From: Mesodorylaimus sp. YZB2_4
Lineage: Eukaryota; Nematoda; Enoplea; Dorylaimida; Dorylaimidae
Reading direction: 5' to 3'
DNA length: 64,000 nucleotides
Assembly: GCA_030248295.1 (NCBI GenBank)
Contig: JASANH010000082.1
Coordinates: 208,198 to 272,197 of the forward strand
The translations under genes and the position numbers were made by a program. Below the pieces are notes generated by a model. It made no database searches, was not told where the DNA came from, and saw only the letters and a list, made by a program, of their open reading frames with translations. Shown one piece after another: positions 9,805 to 20,376 of this stretch. Positions within the stretch are counted from its first letter, which is position 1. Each line of letters begins with the position of its first letter.

Positions 9805-12800
9805 CTAGATTAACGTGCTATACATATGACTAAGTTCCTTTTTGAAAAAATCCTTGAGCGCCATTCGTTTCGACTTCATTGTCGGTGTTAACAAACCTGC
9901 TTCCACAGTGAATGGTTCCGGGTATAAATAGATGTCTTTCACTTGCTCGAAAGACTGCAGTCCGTGTTTCTTCCCCTCTGACGTCATGTCATCCAATATG
10001 AGTTGCTTTATCTTCTGAAAACAGAACGTCATCTTCTCATCAAACCCTCCAACTGGCATTTGCCTGGACCCTGGTTACGGACTCGATGAAACCTGCATCT
10101 GGTTCCAGCTCGTCATGGGCTTGCGGGTACACAATTAGACACACCGAGCTGACGTCGGATTCGGTACATTAGACGGGAAACTACAACGTGTGCCTGTGCA
10201 CAGTACTCCCCCGAAAGATACCACTACAACTTTTAATTTTAATGTATTGATTTTGCACCTCTAATAAAGGTGAATCGGGGGGGGGAGTAAGTTAGGGCCT
10301 AATACCTGGCATTGCAAATTTTCTACAACGCTCAACACTTACCTCATTCTTGCATAACTCGACCATGTCCTGTTCGAGGCCCTCTGTTTGGGCATACTTC
10401 AGTAACACGTCTGGGTCGGGAGACACAATAGCAATCAGCGATGATTTCAAAGATTCCCCATGCACGTATATTTGACCAACAAATTTGCTGCGACCGTAAA
10501 TGTTCTCGATTTTTTCTGGCGCGATGTATTCTCCCTGAAAGACGAACAGTAATCCGTGATCAGGGTTTGACAAATCAGGGTGTACTGGCTTCCCACACCC
10601 CACTCACAGCTTCTCTTTTACTCAAGTCTCTTAAAATTTTTGTGAGTTGGGCCCTGCTTTTTTAATTTTTGTGGGCTCTCGCCTGTTTTGCCTCTAGCCG
10701 GCCAGCAGTCAAACCTTATAAGCATGCGGGGACCAAGACACACAGCAGCGTCCCTCTGCGTGCCTCCACTAGGAGCACCTCCTCGCGAGGGCATCCTGCA
10801 CTGGACACCGACTTCCTCGGACAATGGCGGGTGGGCTTTGAACCCTGACAGCCTGACCCTGGTATTCGACAGCCGAGACTGTCTACTTGGCTTCTGTCTC
10901 TCCACGCGGAGCCCCTCTGGGGAACCAGGTGAGTCGCCCATGGCCAGGCGAGAAAGGTCAGCGAGGGTTTGTGGTTCGCAAACCGACCTCCATCACCGGG
11001 GATCGAACCCGGGACGAGTCCAGTCTTTCGCTACCAAGCAACACGGAGAGAAGATGCTGAGCCGCTGCACCACCGCGGCCGCGGGTTGGCCCTGTACCGC
11101 TCCCGTTTCTCCACGATACTTCCGAACCGTTTGCCCTATAGCCTAGCCGGCCAGCAGTCACGACATGATACGCGAGGCCGTGAGGCGACCAACTCACACG
11201 GCAGCTTTCCTCTGACGCCTCCACTAGGAACACCTCCACCGAGGACATCCTGTGTCGGGCCCTTCCTTCTCGCCCGTATGATCGGGCGAGAAGGAAGGGA
11301 AATTCTCGACTGCAACATTCGAGAAACAGTCAGCTGATTTTCTGCGGCCAACTGAGCCATCGCAGCTCCCCTTCTAACTGAGTTGAGCACAAACGATCCG
11401 ACTTCTTAACAGCACAGCACGGCACCAGCTAACCTAGCTCAAGCCCGCCAGCAGAGGATTAGGGTTGGACGTTCGAAAACTCCTGCATCCCAACTTACTT
11501 GAGCCAGTTTGAAGATATGCTTCTTCCGATCGACCAATTTTATCGCACCCGTTTCAGTCCAACGTCCAATGTCGCCCGTATGAAGCCAACCATCCGCGTC
11601 CAATACCTCGGCTGTTTTCTCCGGATCTTTGTAATAGCCTTTGAAGACATTATATCCTTTGATGCAAACTTCGCCCTGCCCATCCCGAGCATAGTAATTC
11701 ATATCCGGTACATCGGCCAATTTGATCTGGCAGCACGGAATCGGTGGGCCCACGTGACCTGAAATCAAAGCGTGATTTCACCTCACATCATCCGCCCCAT
11801 ACTTGAGTCACATACCGGGTACATGATCGCCCTCCACAGTCACTGTACACGGTGCCACGCATTCAGTCTGCCCATATCCTTCCAATACGACGCATCCCAT
11901 GGCAGCGCGCATGAAAATCAAAACTTCTTCCGAACAAGGGGCACTGCCGCAAATCATCAATCGGACACGGCCCCCCATTCCTTCACGCACACGTTTGAAA
12001 ACGATCTTATCCCAATACGAGTTGTTGCGAATGATACACCTAAAAACGAACGAGTCATGTATTGCATAAGCGCATGTTTCATCCCCCACGACGACGGATG
12101 AATCAGCAACGGGTCCCATTGCCCTCTTTTCGGTCTCACGCAGCGAAAAGAGTCAACGATATGGAAATTGCCCCACAACCATCATCCATGCCACTCACTT
12201 TTTCATTTCTTCCATTTTGACACTGACTGCCTTCTCGATCAGGTACTTCTTAATACGACTTTGACTGGCCTCTTGCGTAACTTTGTCATAAACACGATTC
12301 AACAGGCGCGGCACCACGGGCACCAACGTTGGTCGTAGTTCCTTCATATCTTCGCCCAACGTTTTGATATCTCCTCGATAGAACCCGACTCGACCGCCCA
12401 CGCTGTACATGATCGCTTCCAGCAAACGTTCGAACATGTGAGCCAAGGGCAGGAACGAAATCATAATGTCGTTCGTATCCACAACTGCGTATTTCAACAC
12501 TGCAAAGCCAGTACAATCGGCTACCACATTGGCGTGCGTAAGCATGACACCTTTCGGCAGGCCAGTCGTGCCACTCGTGTAAGCGATAGTCGACAGATCT
12601 TCCGGACTTGGTGGTCGAGCAGTGGGCGTAATAGCCACGGCAGCGGCGCCTTGTTTCTCCAATTCCGCAAAGGAAATAATCTCAACGCCCACTTGACGGG
12701 CCATCTTCTTTAAGCTCGCTTCAGCTGGTTCAATCAATGCAATCACTCGTAGCGACGGGCATTTATCGTATTTTTTCAACAATTCTTCCGCCTTGGTCGA

Positions 12801-13921
12801 TTTGTCGACGACGACTAATTCGATTTCGGCTAGAAAATACAAAGTTGACTATTCCATGTCCAAAAGCTCTTACCTATTCTTACTGTGATTGATGATATAC
12901 GAACAAGTGTCTGGACCCAACGTGTCGTACAAAGGCACGATAATCATCGAATAAAAATAGCACGCTTGCTCCGTAATAATCCACTAAAACAAACCAATTT
13001 CAGTCATAACCGCCTCGATTTACATATCCTTCCACTAAGCCTTACCTCGGGACGATTCTGAGAATAAATGCCGACGAAAGTTGATTGACCAGGTTTGAGA
13101 CCTTTCGTAATAAAGCCACGTGCTAAATTTTCGCTTTGTCGGATCGCGTCGTCGTACGATAACCATTTATAAGGACCAGGAGCGCCTTTTTTGCCGTTCA
13201 CCATGGGGGTTTCGCGATAGCCGAGACACGGCCCATTCTTCGATACCCTAGCGCCTCGACGAAAACCTTCGTACAACGTAGTTGCGTCATCGAACAGCCT
13301 TTCTTGTAACTTTTTCGTCTTTCCTATCTGCGCACTCACTCGTGCCCCTTCTTCGCCCTGAAACGAAAAAACACTTGTATTCATGCATTGTCTGTAGCCT
13401 AAAAGCTAGAACATTCTGCATTATTCGTTTTCACAAAGAACTGATGGGCCAGCAGACAGTCACTTACGGGCATGGGCACTGTTTGATTGTTCAAGTCGAC
13501 AATCGGATCTATTTTCAAAACGCCTCGCCCGGACGCCCCTGAGGAATAGTACATTGCAGCTGCTCCCAGACTGATTGCACCTACGGCGCCAATTATCGGT
13601 ACCACTGTCCCAGTCGCCATGAATCGGTTTACGAGATCAACGCAACTGAAAATAGAAGCGTATTAAATTACAAAGTTCGAAAGACCTCCCGTCCAGTCCA
13701 GTCTACTGCTGCTAATACTGGATCAAGTTAAAGTTCAGGTATTAGCAGTAAGGCCTCGAAGACAGAAAGGTTAGCACCAGCATGATTCCTCCGAGACGCG
13801 AGTTTGAAATAACTTACCTATCCGCTGCCTGACCGAATTGCGTTGCAAGATCACGAAGTAAGTGATGAGCGAATGATGGCGATACGGGAGGAAGAGAAGC
13901 GCCGCCGAAATAGTTTTCCAT
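9805..13921 (-). CDS. acsl: Long-chain acyl-CoA synthetase (ACSL1/5/6 type)
   Basis: Nine coding exons: 13921-13818, 13645-13468, 13357-13046, 12983-12884, 12829-12199, 12039-11816, 11758-11499, 10534-10343 and 10014-9805, giving 736 residues. It activates C16-C18 fatty acids with ATP and CoA at the ER or mitochondrial outer membrane. The first exon joins in frame and adds 43 residues; a start at 13620 (693 aa) would match the usual length. An N-terminal membrane anchor (PIIGAVGAISLGAAAMYY) is followed by TTLYEGFRRG, GIYSQNRPEW, the AMP-binding loop YTSGTTGLPKGV, LPLAHMFER, EGYGQTE, DGWLHTGDIG and DRKKHIFKLAQGEYIAPEKIE, ending near LLTPTMKSKR. All residues expected for activity in these motifs are present. 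Intron 7 (964 nt) holds SINE family B copies. Confidence 0.96.
10615..11095 (-). mobile_element. tRNA-derived SINE, family B, near-complete copy
   Basis: In an intron of the acyl-CoA synthetase gene. On the minus strand: a tRNA-like head from about 11090 (GCCGCGGTGGTGCAGCGGCT as A-box region, B box GGGTTCGATCCCCGG at about 10995-11009), a body with AGACAGTCTCGGCTGTCGA and GCCCACCCGCCAT, and a 3' part with GGACGCTGCTGTGTG and GTTTGACTGCTGGCCGGCTA. Related pieces lie at 11148-11390, 40672-40990 and 41545-41700. Confidence 0.75.
11148..11390 (-). mobile_element. SINE family B, second diverged copy
   Basis: It starts with the same TAGCCGGCCAGCAGTCA end (plus strand) as the neighbour, then a diverged form of its 3' body. 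A second tRNA-like A-box region (GCGATGGCTCAGTTGG, minus) lies at about 11345-11375. A short inverted repeat (CGCCCGTATGATCGGGCG) sits at 11270-11287. Confidence 0.5.
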
Positions 13922-15685
13922 ACACGATACGTTTTGGGGAATAAAGCGTCAGGTTACCAACGGGATCGACTAGATCTAAAATCAAAAGCATAGTTTTCTG
14001 TTTTCGGAATCTAAAAGTACTCCAGTTCGGGTTTATCTGGCCGGGCTGGTTTGCGAGATAGCACTAATATGATGAATGAATTTGGGAAAGTACAGCGCAT
14101 ATGATAGATACCCTAATAAGCCACGTCATCATACATCGCAACCAACTAGCTAAATGACACGTAGACAAGGAAAACTAAAGGTCATGTTACTTATAGAGAC
14201 ATATAGGGATTAAAAATATTTTTCGATTAAAAAATTAAAATAATTGCCGCTAATTCGTCCTGAGAATAGGCGACATTTTCGCACGGTCAATCTATCATGG
14301 CTTCGACACGGCATCGTTGCGACAGCATGGTCGGCTACATACACTGCCGTATCCAAACATAGCTACGACGACGGGGTCTAGGCTTTTCGAGGACAGCATT
14401 GGAAAACCATGTCTACGAACAGGGTAACAGAGAAAGCACAGAAAGGGCTCAGATCGATATTGCCTGCTTTCGGCTCTCAAGAGAAAACCTAGAAACGTGG
14501 GCACCGCGTGGGGGCTCCTCACTCTAACTAAGCCGTTATTCCAACGTAGCCGTATCGGACGATTTCGTCCTCTGACGTAAATCCGATTCCTCAACGGCCT
14601 TTATCGATAGGGAGAAAGAAACGGCAAAAAGACACGCGTCACCAAACCGATTTCGGGGACGCCTGTAGAAGACAAAACGCCAAAAAAGTGCTACAGGAGC
14701 AAAACACTCCTCTGTGACCGTTTGATCGCTCGAAAAGTATCGTCAAGCGGCAGCCAGTGTCCAAGGCAATAAGCTACACGAACTCATTACACGAGAAAGT
14801 CGATTCTGCGTAGAAGGCTTGTAGTGCGGAAACGTTTCTCATTTCCTCAGTCTGGCATGTCAGACCATTATTTTGCGTGGAACGAACAGTTCTTGAACGC
14901 TACTGTGCGTAGTTCAAGGAATGATACAGCCATAACAAGCAGTCGAATGTAAGCAGACAACCCCTAAATGGTCTGTTCGCTAAATGCCAAGGCAACCAGA
15001 CCAGACTGGGACTCCGCGTTCGCAAGCTGGCAAGCCACGTGTTCGTTTCAAGCTGCCCGCCCACTTCAACGCATCACGCCACCATTCCGCCTAATCGATA
15101 ATGAACTGCCACAACGGCGGCAAAACCAAATGCGGAAGGAAAGACGGTCGACTGACAGGTTAACATGACCACAACCGACAACCGGTAAGATAAGCCCTCA
15201 CGTAGACAACGCTGAAGAAGCAGATAAGAACACAGCCGCCAACCGTCACGTTACGGCTAACGTCGTAAACCCGTAAAGGTTGCTGGGGCAGCGAGTCAAG
15301 TAATTAGACGCACGTAAGCCTACTACAAGGTACTAGCAGCTAAGTGAGCAGCAATAGGTACCAGCATTTCATTTTCAACAAAGAACAGAATCGCTTACGG
15401 AAGTCTCCTTCTTCTTTCTTCCTCTACCAACAAACCAGACAAAATATAGAAAAGAGAATCAAATACTAGCGCCGATTTGCGCTGAGCACACTTGCATAAA
15501 TGATATAAGCAGTTTCATTTCAGCTGCTGTCTGCTAAAAAGAGCGGGAATGTTTGGGGCCACGTCAGTACAAGAAACACGTGGTAAGAAAATAGGTCGAC
15601 CAAATCCGAAGAGGTTTCCAATTTTTTTTATGGTGGCATCCATTTAAATAATTTTTGTGGATCTTTTCGGACAAAAGCCGCTATC
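13922..15685. other. Intergenic stretch between acsl and SELENOK
   Basis: The two genes are divergent, so this holds both promoters. No exon chain is recognised. Short unrelated open frames (14295-14594 minus, 14968-15168 plus) have no support. Confidence 0.5.
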
Positions 15686-16952
15686 ATGCCTTATATTTCA
15701 AGTAGTGAGTAGCCTTTTTTGCCTTTTTTGAGAAATCGACCTTGAAAACTTTGTTCTTTTTTTTAGCTGGTGAATTGCGTGAATCGCAAACACCGCTCAC
15801 TCCCGGCTGGTTCTGGAATTTGATACTTGGAATCTGGAGCTTCTTCTATTTGCTGTAAGTTATTCCAAACGAAGTTTTCTAATGACGTTTTCTATCTAGG
15901 GTTTCGTTTTTCAGATTTTACACATTGATATCGGTAAGTCTACTGTATCTCCTGTACTGTACTGCATGTTTTGTTTCTTAGGTTTAGGGGATGTACGGGT
16001 TTCTAGACTGCGTGAAACCTCTGGGCATATGATTGGAAGCAAGGCCTACTGACTGGCAAGTGACAAGTTAGGGGGAACAGATGGGATTCGCGTCGGGTCA
16101 CTGTCGTACGGCAGTTTGTAGTATTTTCCACAGCCTGTTCTTTTCAGCCCGGTTATACGAAAAAGGACGAAAAGGATCGGGAACAACGACGAGGATACGG
16201 AGGCGGTGGTGGGAGCGGTCAAGGAGGACCCGGAGGTGGCGGAGGGTGAGTGGACCATTTATGCCTTATCTCTATAAGATAGACTTTGCCTTGGTTTATA
16301 ATGGACACCCGCGAAATTTCCACCGGCTGTTTTCCCGCTGAAATCGAAATGCTTCTTATGTTTTTACTGTGTCTATTCCTACTCCAGTTTTACCATATCA
16401 CCGAAAGTTAAGCATCTCACTCGAGGATGAAGGGACGCATTACACAAGAAATAATTTTGACTAGAAGCTTGCTGTGAAATACGGAGATCTAAGACTTTCC
16501 CAAAGTCATTCCATTTCGTCCCTGGTCCAGGTGTCACCGCACCTCGGCCGGAGGTATGATCGCAGCCTTTGAAGTTTACTGCAGGTTATGACATCGTGCT
16601 GCCTTACATCCGAGGGTGATTGATTGTCCCATCTGATGACAGCAAACTGGTCGTGAGTTGGTTTACTGTCATGTTCTGTCTGATCAATGAGCTTTATCCC
16701 TGCCCTGTTGAGATTCTAGTGCCACCCCAGAAGGTCTCCCAAGCCACTGGCATTTTACATACTTGGTGTCCCTCCTGATTCATGCATAATGAATCATTAG
16801 TCTTTTTCAGTACGGTAGCAATAGCGCTATGTTGGCTTGCTATGATACCAATAAAATCTTATTTTAGCCGTAGGCCGATCGGACGATTAGGAGGCGGAGG
16901 TGCTGGGGCGCCCGAATGCCCACCGATGGCTGGAGGAGGATGAGGTCGGTAA
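15686..16952 (+). CDS. SELENOK: Selenoprotein K, TGA read as selenocysteine
   Basis: Five exons: 15686-15704, 15767-15854, 15915-15933, 16148-16245 and 16868-16952, giving 102 residues with Sec at position 100 (TGA 16941-16943) and a TAA stop at 16950. SELENOK is a small ER membrane protein acting in ER-associated degradation and, with DHHC6, in palmitoylation. Seen: the short N terminus MPYISS, a segment TPGWFWNLILGIWSFFYLLF forming the single membrane helix, a basic then Gly/Arg-rich cytosolic tail (YGGGGGSGQGG, RRPIGRL), and the end PPMAGGG-Sec-GR, which matches the vertebrate PPMAGG-Sec-GR end. The vertebrate protein has 94 residues. All introns are in phase, with ttttag or tttcag acceptors. 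A SECIS follows at 17001. Reading TGA as a stop would remove only the last three residues. Confidence 0.93.
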
Positions 16953-17000
16953 ATGGCGACACGCATTCGCGGTTGTCGCCATAGTCTAAAGTCGTGACGG

Positions 17001-17073
17001 CGCCTGAAACCGTTGGTGATGCGAACATGCTCAACTCCGACTCGGAGGGTACGTTTGCTGATGCGTCAGGTGT
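17001..17073 (+). promoter_or_regulatory. SECIS element of SELENOK (type II form)
   Basis: It lies 49 nt after the TAA. Lower helix CGCCTGA (17001-17007) pairs with TCAGGTG (17066-17072). An internal loop comes next, then the SECIS core GTGA (17016-17019) opposite TGAT (17059-17062). The upper helix GCGAACATGC (17021-17030) pairs with GTACGTTTGC (17049-17058) in nine of ten positions. The apical bulge holds unpaired AA (17033-17034). Above that is a further mini-stem CTCCG/CGGAG with loop ACT, the mark of a form 2 SECIS. The layout fits eukaryotic SECIS rules closely. Confidence 0.88.
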
Positions 17074-17573
17074 CCGAAACGACCGTGCTTACTCGTACCT
17101 GTTCAATATGTAAATGTACTCCGTGCTCATATTGTATGGATTATTTTGGTCGTAGAGGTAGGACTTGATTTTATACTGTAGATTGCTATGCGCTGTGTTT
17201 TTGCCACTAGATGCGTACATACAAGCTTACTTTGTGCCCATTTTATTGTACCAGTGCATATCCTATTTCGACTTGTGTCCATCTACGCAGTATGCACGAA
17301 TTGCGAGGAGACATACCTGCTGTTCGGATGCAATATCGTGGTTGGGGTGTGCACTGACTGCGCCCTTGGAAATGAAATATGTTCGATGCAACAGTGAGGC
17401 AGACGTGTCCCGGGCCTACGTACTGTACAGTGTGCTTGTAATGGAGTCGCCCCGCGCGGATATGCAGTCTGGCCAAAGGGCTCGTTATCAGTGTTATTAT
17501 GTGCAGCTGTATAGCGAGGCAAGGCAAAGTGTCAGGTTATAATGAGAAGCCCCTAATGACATTAGGACAGTGG

Positions 17574-19037
17574 TTACAGCTTGAAATCTCTGTGTGTGTC
17601 CAACAAGCTAACATGGCGGTCCTTGTCCGGCACCCGATCCGTGTCACTGATCTCGATGAGCGGGATGAGCAGGTGTCGACTCAGCTCCATCAACTCGTTA
17701 ACATTGGCCAGCAGGGACTGGTTGTCGGCGTTGCTCCCGCTACGGCTGCCGTTGTCGGGCGAGGTGTCGTTGGATCGACTGAGACAACTGCTGACCGATG
17801 TGGCGGCGATGTCCAACCCCTCATTATCACCCAGTCGGTTCGGGTCCCGGTGCATTTCGATGGGCGCGATCAGAGCGTTGCTGGCCATCTCCGCCTTGCA
17901 CTCCCCCTTGACACTGGCCCTGGACTGTCGTCGGCAGCCGCCTTTTCTCAATCCGCACAGGGCCAGGATCTGGGACCTGCGTTTGGCCCTTATCAGCTCG
18001 TAGTTCTCTTTGATCTTCCTGTTCAGAGCGATGTAGATGAGGGGGTAGCCCAGGCAGTTGATGTAGGGCAGCAGGTGGGTCAAGTAGGCCAAGGCCAGCG
18101 TGACAGGATTACGGTCGGTCACTTTGTACTGGGGTCTGGAGTTGGTGTAGAGAAGCATGACCCAGAAGGGGGTCCAGCATAGTAGGAAGAAGGAGACCAG
18201 GCCGAGAACAGTGCGCGCCACTCGCCACGAATTGACTAAACTGCGTGCACGCCACGAGTGGCGCCTGACATACTGCCATAGGAGCAGATAAAACAATGTG
18301 AACGCGGTGGCCGGCAGGACGTAGCCGATGACGAACGTGTAGAGTATGAAGTCGGACACCCGTCCGTAGGCCCTGTTCTGGTCTTTGTGCATTTGGAACA
18401 TGCACTTGAGGGCCAAGTACTTGACCACGGACGTGCTATTCGAGTCGGGTGGCTGTTCGAAGACGACCACGTAGTGCAGCCCGCCGTACACGTAGACGGG
18501 TGCCATGAGCACGATCAGGACACCGGCTGCCAATACGACCACGCTGAATCCGGCTCGCAAATCATCGGGGAAGGCGCCGCACTGGCGTCTGCACACGACC
18601 ATGTAACACGTCCCACTCAGGGCCATCAGTATGAAAGGGGCGAAGAATTTGTTGAGTAGCTCGGAGCACAAGTACAACTTGCACATGATGGACGAAGGGA
18701 GCAGCGTCCACTGGCCGTGCAGGGCGTCGTCGATCGTGAACGGCATGAAGACCAGGACCACGATGTCGATGACACACAAGACCAGGATGTACAGCTGCAC
18801 GTTGCGGGGTGGCTCTTGGGAGCGGTTCCTGATCAAGGACAGAATGACCGATACGGCCCACATGTTGCCCATGATGCCGCCCAGGAAGAGTAGGATGTAG
18901 AACGTGGCCAGAAAGTAATTGAATAAGCCGAGGGGGCTCAGTGGGATTTGATTCTCGTACGTCTTGTTATTAGCGAATGTCAGATGGGTCAAATAAGGGT
19001 GCAGTGTTTGGTAGGGGTATATGGCAACCACAGCCAT
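17574..19037 (-). CDS. Class A neuropeptide-type GPCR with altered DRY and NPxxY
   Basis: An intronless 487-residue receptor, converging with SELENOK. Seven membrane segments are clear: TM1 with GN (GGIMGNMWAV), TM2 with the conserved Asp (VLCVIDIVVLV), TM3 starting at the disulfide Cys (CKLYLCSELL), TM4, an extracellular loop 2 with partner Cys (LALKCMFQ), TM5 (IGYVLPATAF), TM6 with FFLLCWTPFW, and TM7 (LPYINCLGYPLIYIALN) followed by a basic helix 8 region. It looks most like somatostatin/allatostatin-C/opioid-type receptors; the ligand is not predictable. The DRY site at the end of TM3 reads TCY (ALSGTCYMVVC), losing the key Arg, and NPxxY reads YPLIY. The long Ser/Asp-rich tail (about 110 residues) fits arrestin or kinase regulation. 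Confidence 0.88.
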   Translation of the reverse strand: MAVVAIYPYQTLHPYLTHLTFANNKTYENQIPLSPLGLFNYFLATFYILLFLGGIMGNMWAVSVILSLIRNRSQEPPRNVQLYILVLCVIDIVVLVFMPFTIDDALHGQWTLLPSSIMCKLYLCSELLNKFFAPFILMALSGTCYMVVCRRQCGAFPDDLRAGFSVVVLAAGVLIVLMAPVYVYGGLHYVVVFEQPPDSNSTSVVKYLALKCMFQMHKDQNRAYGRVSDFILYTFVIGYVLPATAFTLFYLLLWQYVRRHSWRARSLVNSWRVARTVLGLVSFFLLCWTPFWVMLLYTNSRPQYKVTDRNPVTLALAYLTHLLPYINCLGYPLIYIALNRKIKENYELIRAKRRSQILALCGLRKGGCRRQSRASVKGECKAEMASNALIAPIEMHRDPNRLGDNEGLDIAATSVSSCLSRSNDTSPDNGSRSGSNADNQSLLANVNELMELSRHLLIPLIEISDTDRVPDKDRHVSLLDTHRDFKL

Positions 19038-20370
19038 GGCGATGGGTCAGCGTCTTCTCCAGTCGGCTCAAGGCGATGTACTGGCGCAGTGAACAGAGCT
19101 AGCTCGGATCGCAATAAATATACTTGATTGAAGGCGAATAAGATAATGTATTTATTGAGAAAAAGCCGAGCACTGGCCGCCTTTGATCAATGTAATAACT
19201 AAAGGCAAAAAGGTGCGTATGTGTGATGTAGGCACGGATACGCCATCAAGACCCTCTTCCTACGACTTACTCACGCCCCTTCGAGTTCCAGTTTTTTATC
19301 CAATGCCCGTCATTCCTTATCTAGTCAACACTAGAAAAAGCAATGAGAACGGCTTTCTAAGCTCGACGGGCGCCCGAACAGACAGCTTGAAAATGGCTTT
19401 TTCCAAATCCATAATGGGCCAAAAGGCAAGAAAAATGATTCCATCAAGTCGAGAACGTAAGCCAAACTCGAATACATAATAACCTCACAACAGCCCGCAC
19501 ACCTAGCCCAGCCAAAAAAGTCCCATTTCTCTGATAGTTCATTGCCAACATGGCAACGTCCCCTTTCAAGGCCCACCCATTTTTTCAATATCTTTATTCC
19601 TATTTGCAATTTCTCCGCGTACCATCTCCAAGCCTGACCACGGAAGAGGCTGAATTTGTTTCTTTGCGAACGCGGGATGGGATGGCTAATAAATTCAGGT
19701 GGCTCCGTTGGGGATTGGTCACAGTACGGATATGGACTGGGAGTGTCAGCTCGCCCTCATATCCCTCCACGCACGCTTATTCAGGCAAGGTGTGCCCAGG
19801 ACGAGACAAGGTACGACCGAGCAAAGGACATGAAATCGAATAGTCCGCCTTTCTGTCCGTCAAAGGCATGTCGGGACACTAAACACCATATTTATACAGC
19901 TAATAAAAAAGTGAGCACAATTTGAAGCTGCCAACTTGCAGGCTCGGCCATTTGAGAGATGCATCTTCTCACACTCTCGTCAGTCCTGAACAGTAGGCAG
20001 TCCATGTAAGGCAGCCAACTCTACGTGATGCAAAAACGAGTCTGGATTCACAAAAAAACACGTGCGAGTAAATTGAGTACGGCCCACGCAGCCTCCCGCC
20101 TCAGGTCTATCGACTTTAATCAAAGTAAAAACGTCAGCAAATTTTTCATAAACTCAATTTTCATTTTCCTAGACTCATCATTTACGAGTCTGGAGTCGAT
20201 GTTTTTTGTATTGCCAGGCCTCATTACTGAACTGCCAACCCGAGTTGGGATGGAATGATAAGAGGGCGCACGGAATAACACGGGCATTAAACTAAGGAAG
20301 TGCCAAGCGTGTCTAATTAGCCTTTCATTATAGCCTTCTAAAACGAGCCCACATTGAATAGACTTTTGTT
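19038..20370. other. Intergenic stretch
   Basis: Upstream of the GPCR and downstream of the next minus-strand gene. No supported exon, RNA gene or repeat is seen. An AATAAATATA stretch at 19112-19121 might be part of the GPCR promoter. Confidence 0.4.
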
Positions 20371-20376
20371 TTTATT
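20371..20376 (-). terminator. Poly(A) signal touching the stop codon
   Basis: Minus-strand AATAAA follows the TAG at 20379-20377 with no gap. Confidence 0.55.

Noticed and set aside
10990-11090. Functional tRNA gene on the minus strand
   Set aside because: A and B boxes are present, but a cloverleaf does not close and the segment is the head of a repeated longer SINE.
16868-16943. SELENOK as a gene ending at TGA, or a pseudogene
   Set aside because: The two codons after TGA match the conserved GR end, then TAA, and a full SECIS follows.
17499-18182. Long plus-strand open frame (227 codons) under the GPCR
   Set aside because: It is the antisense shadow of the GPCR. The minus frame has seven membrane helices and family motifs.
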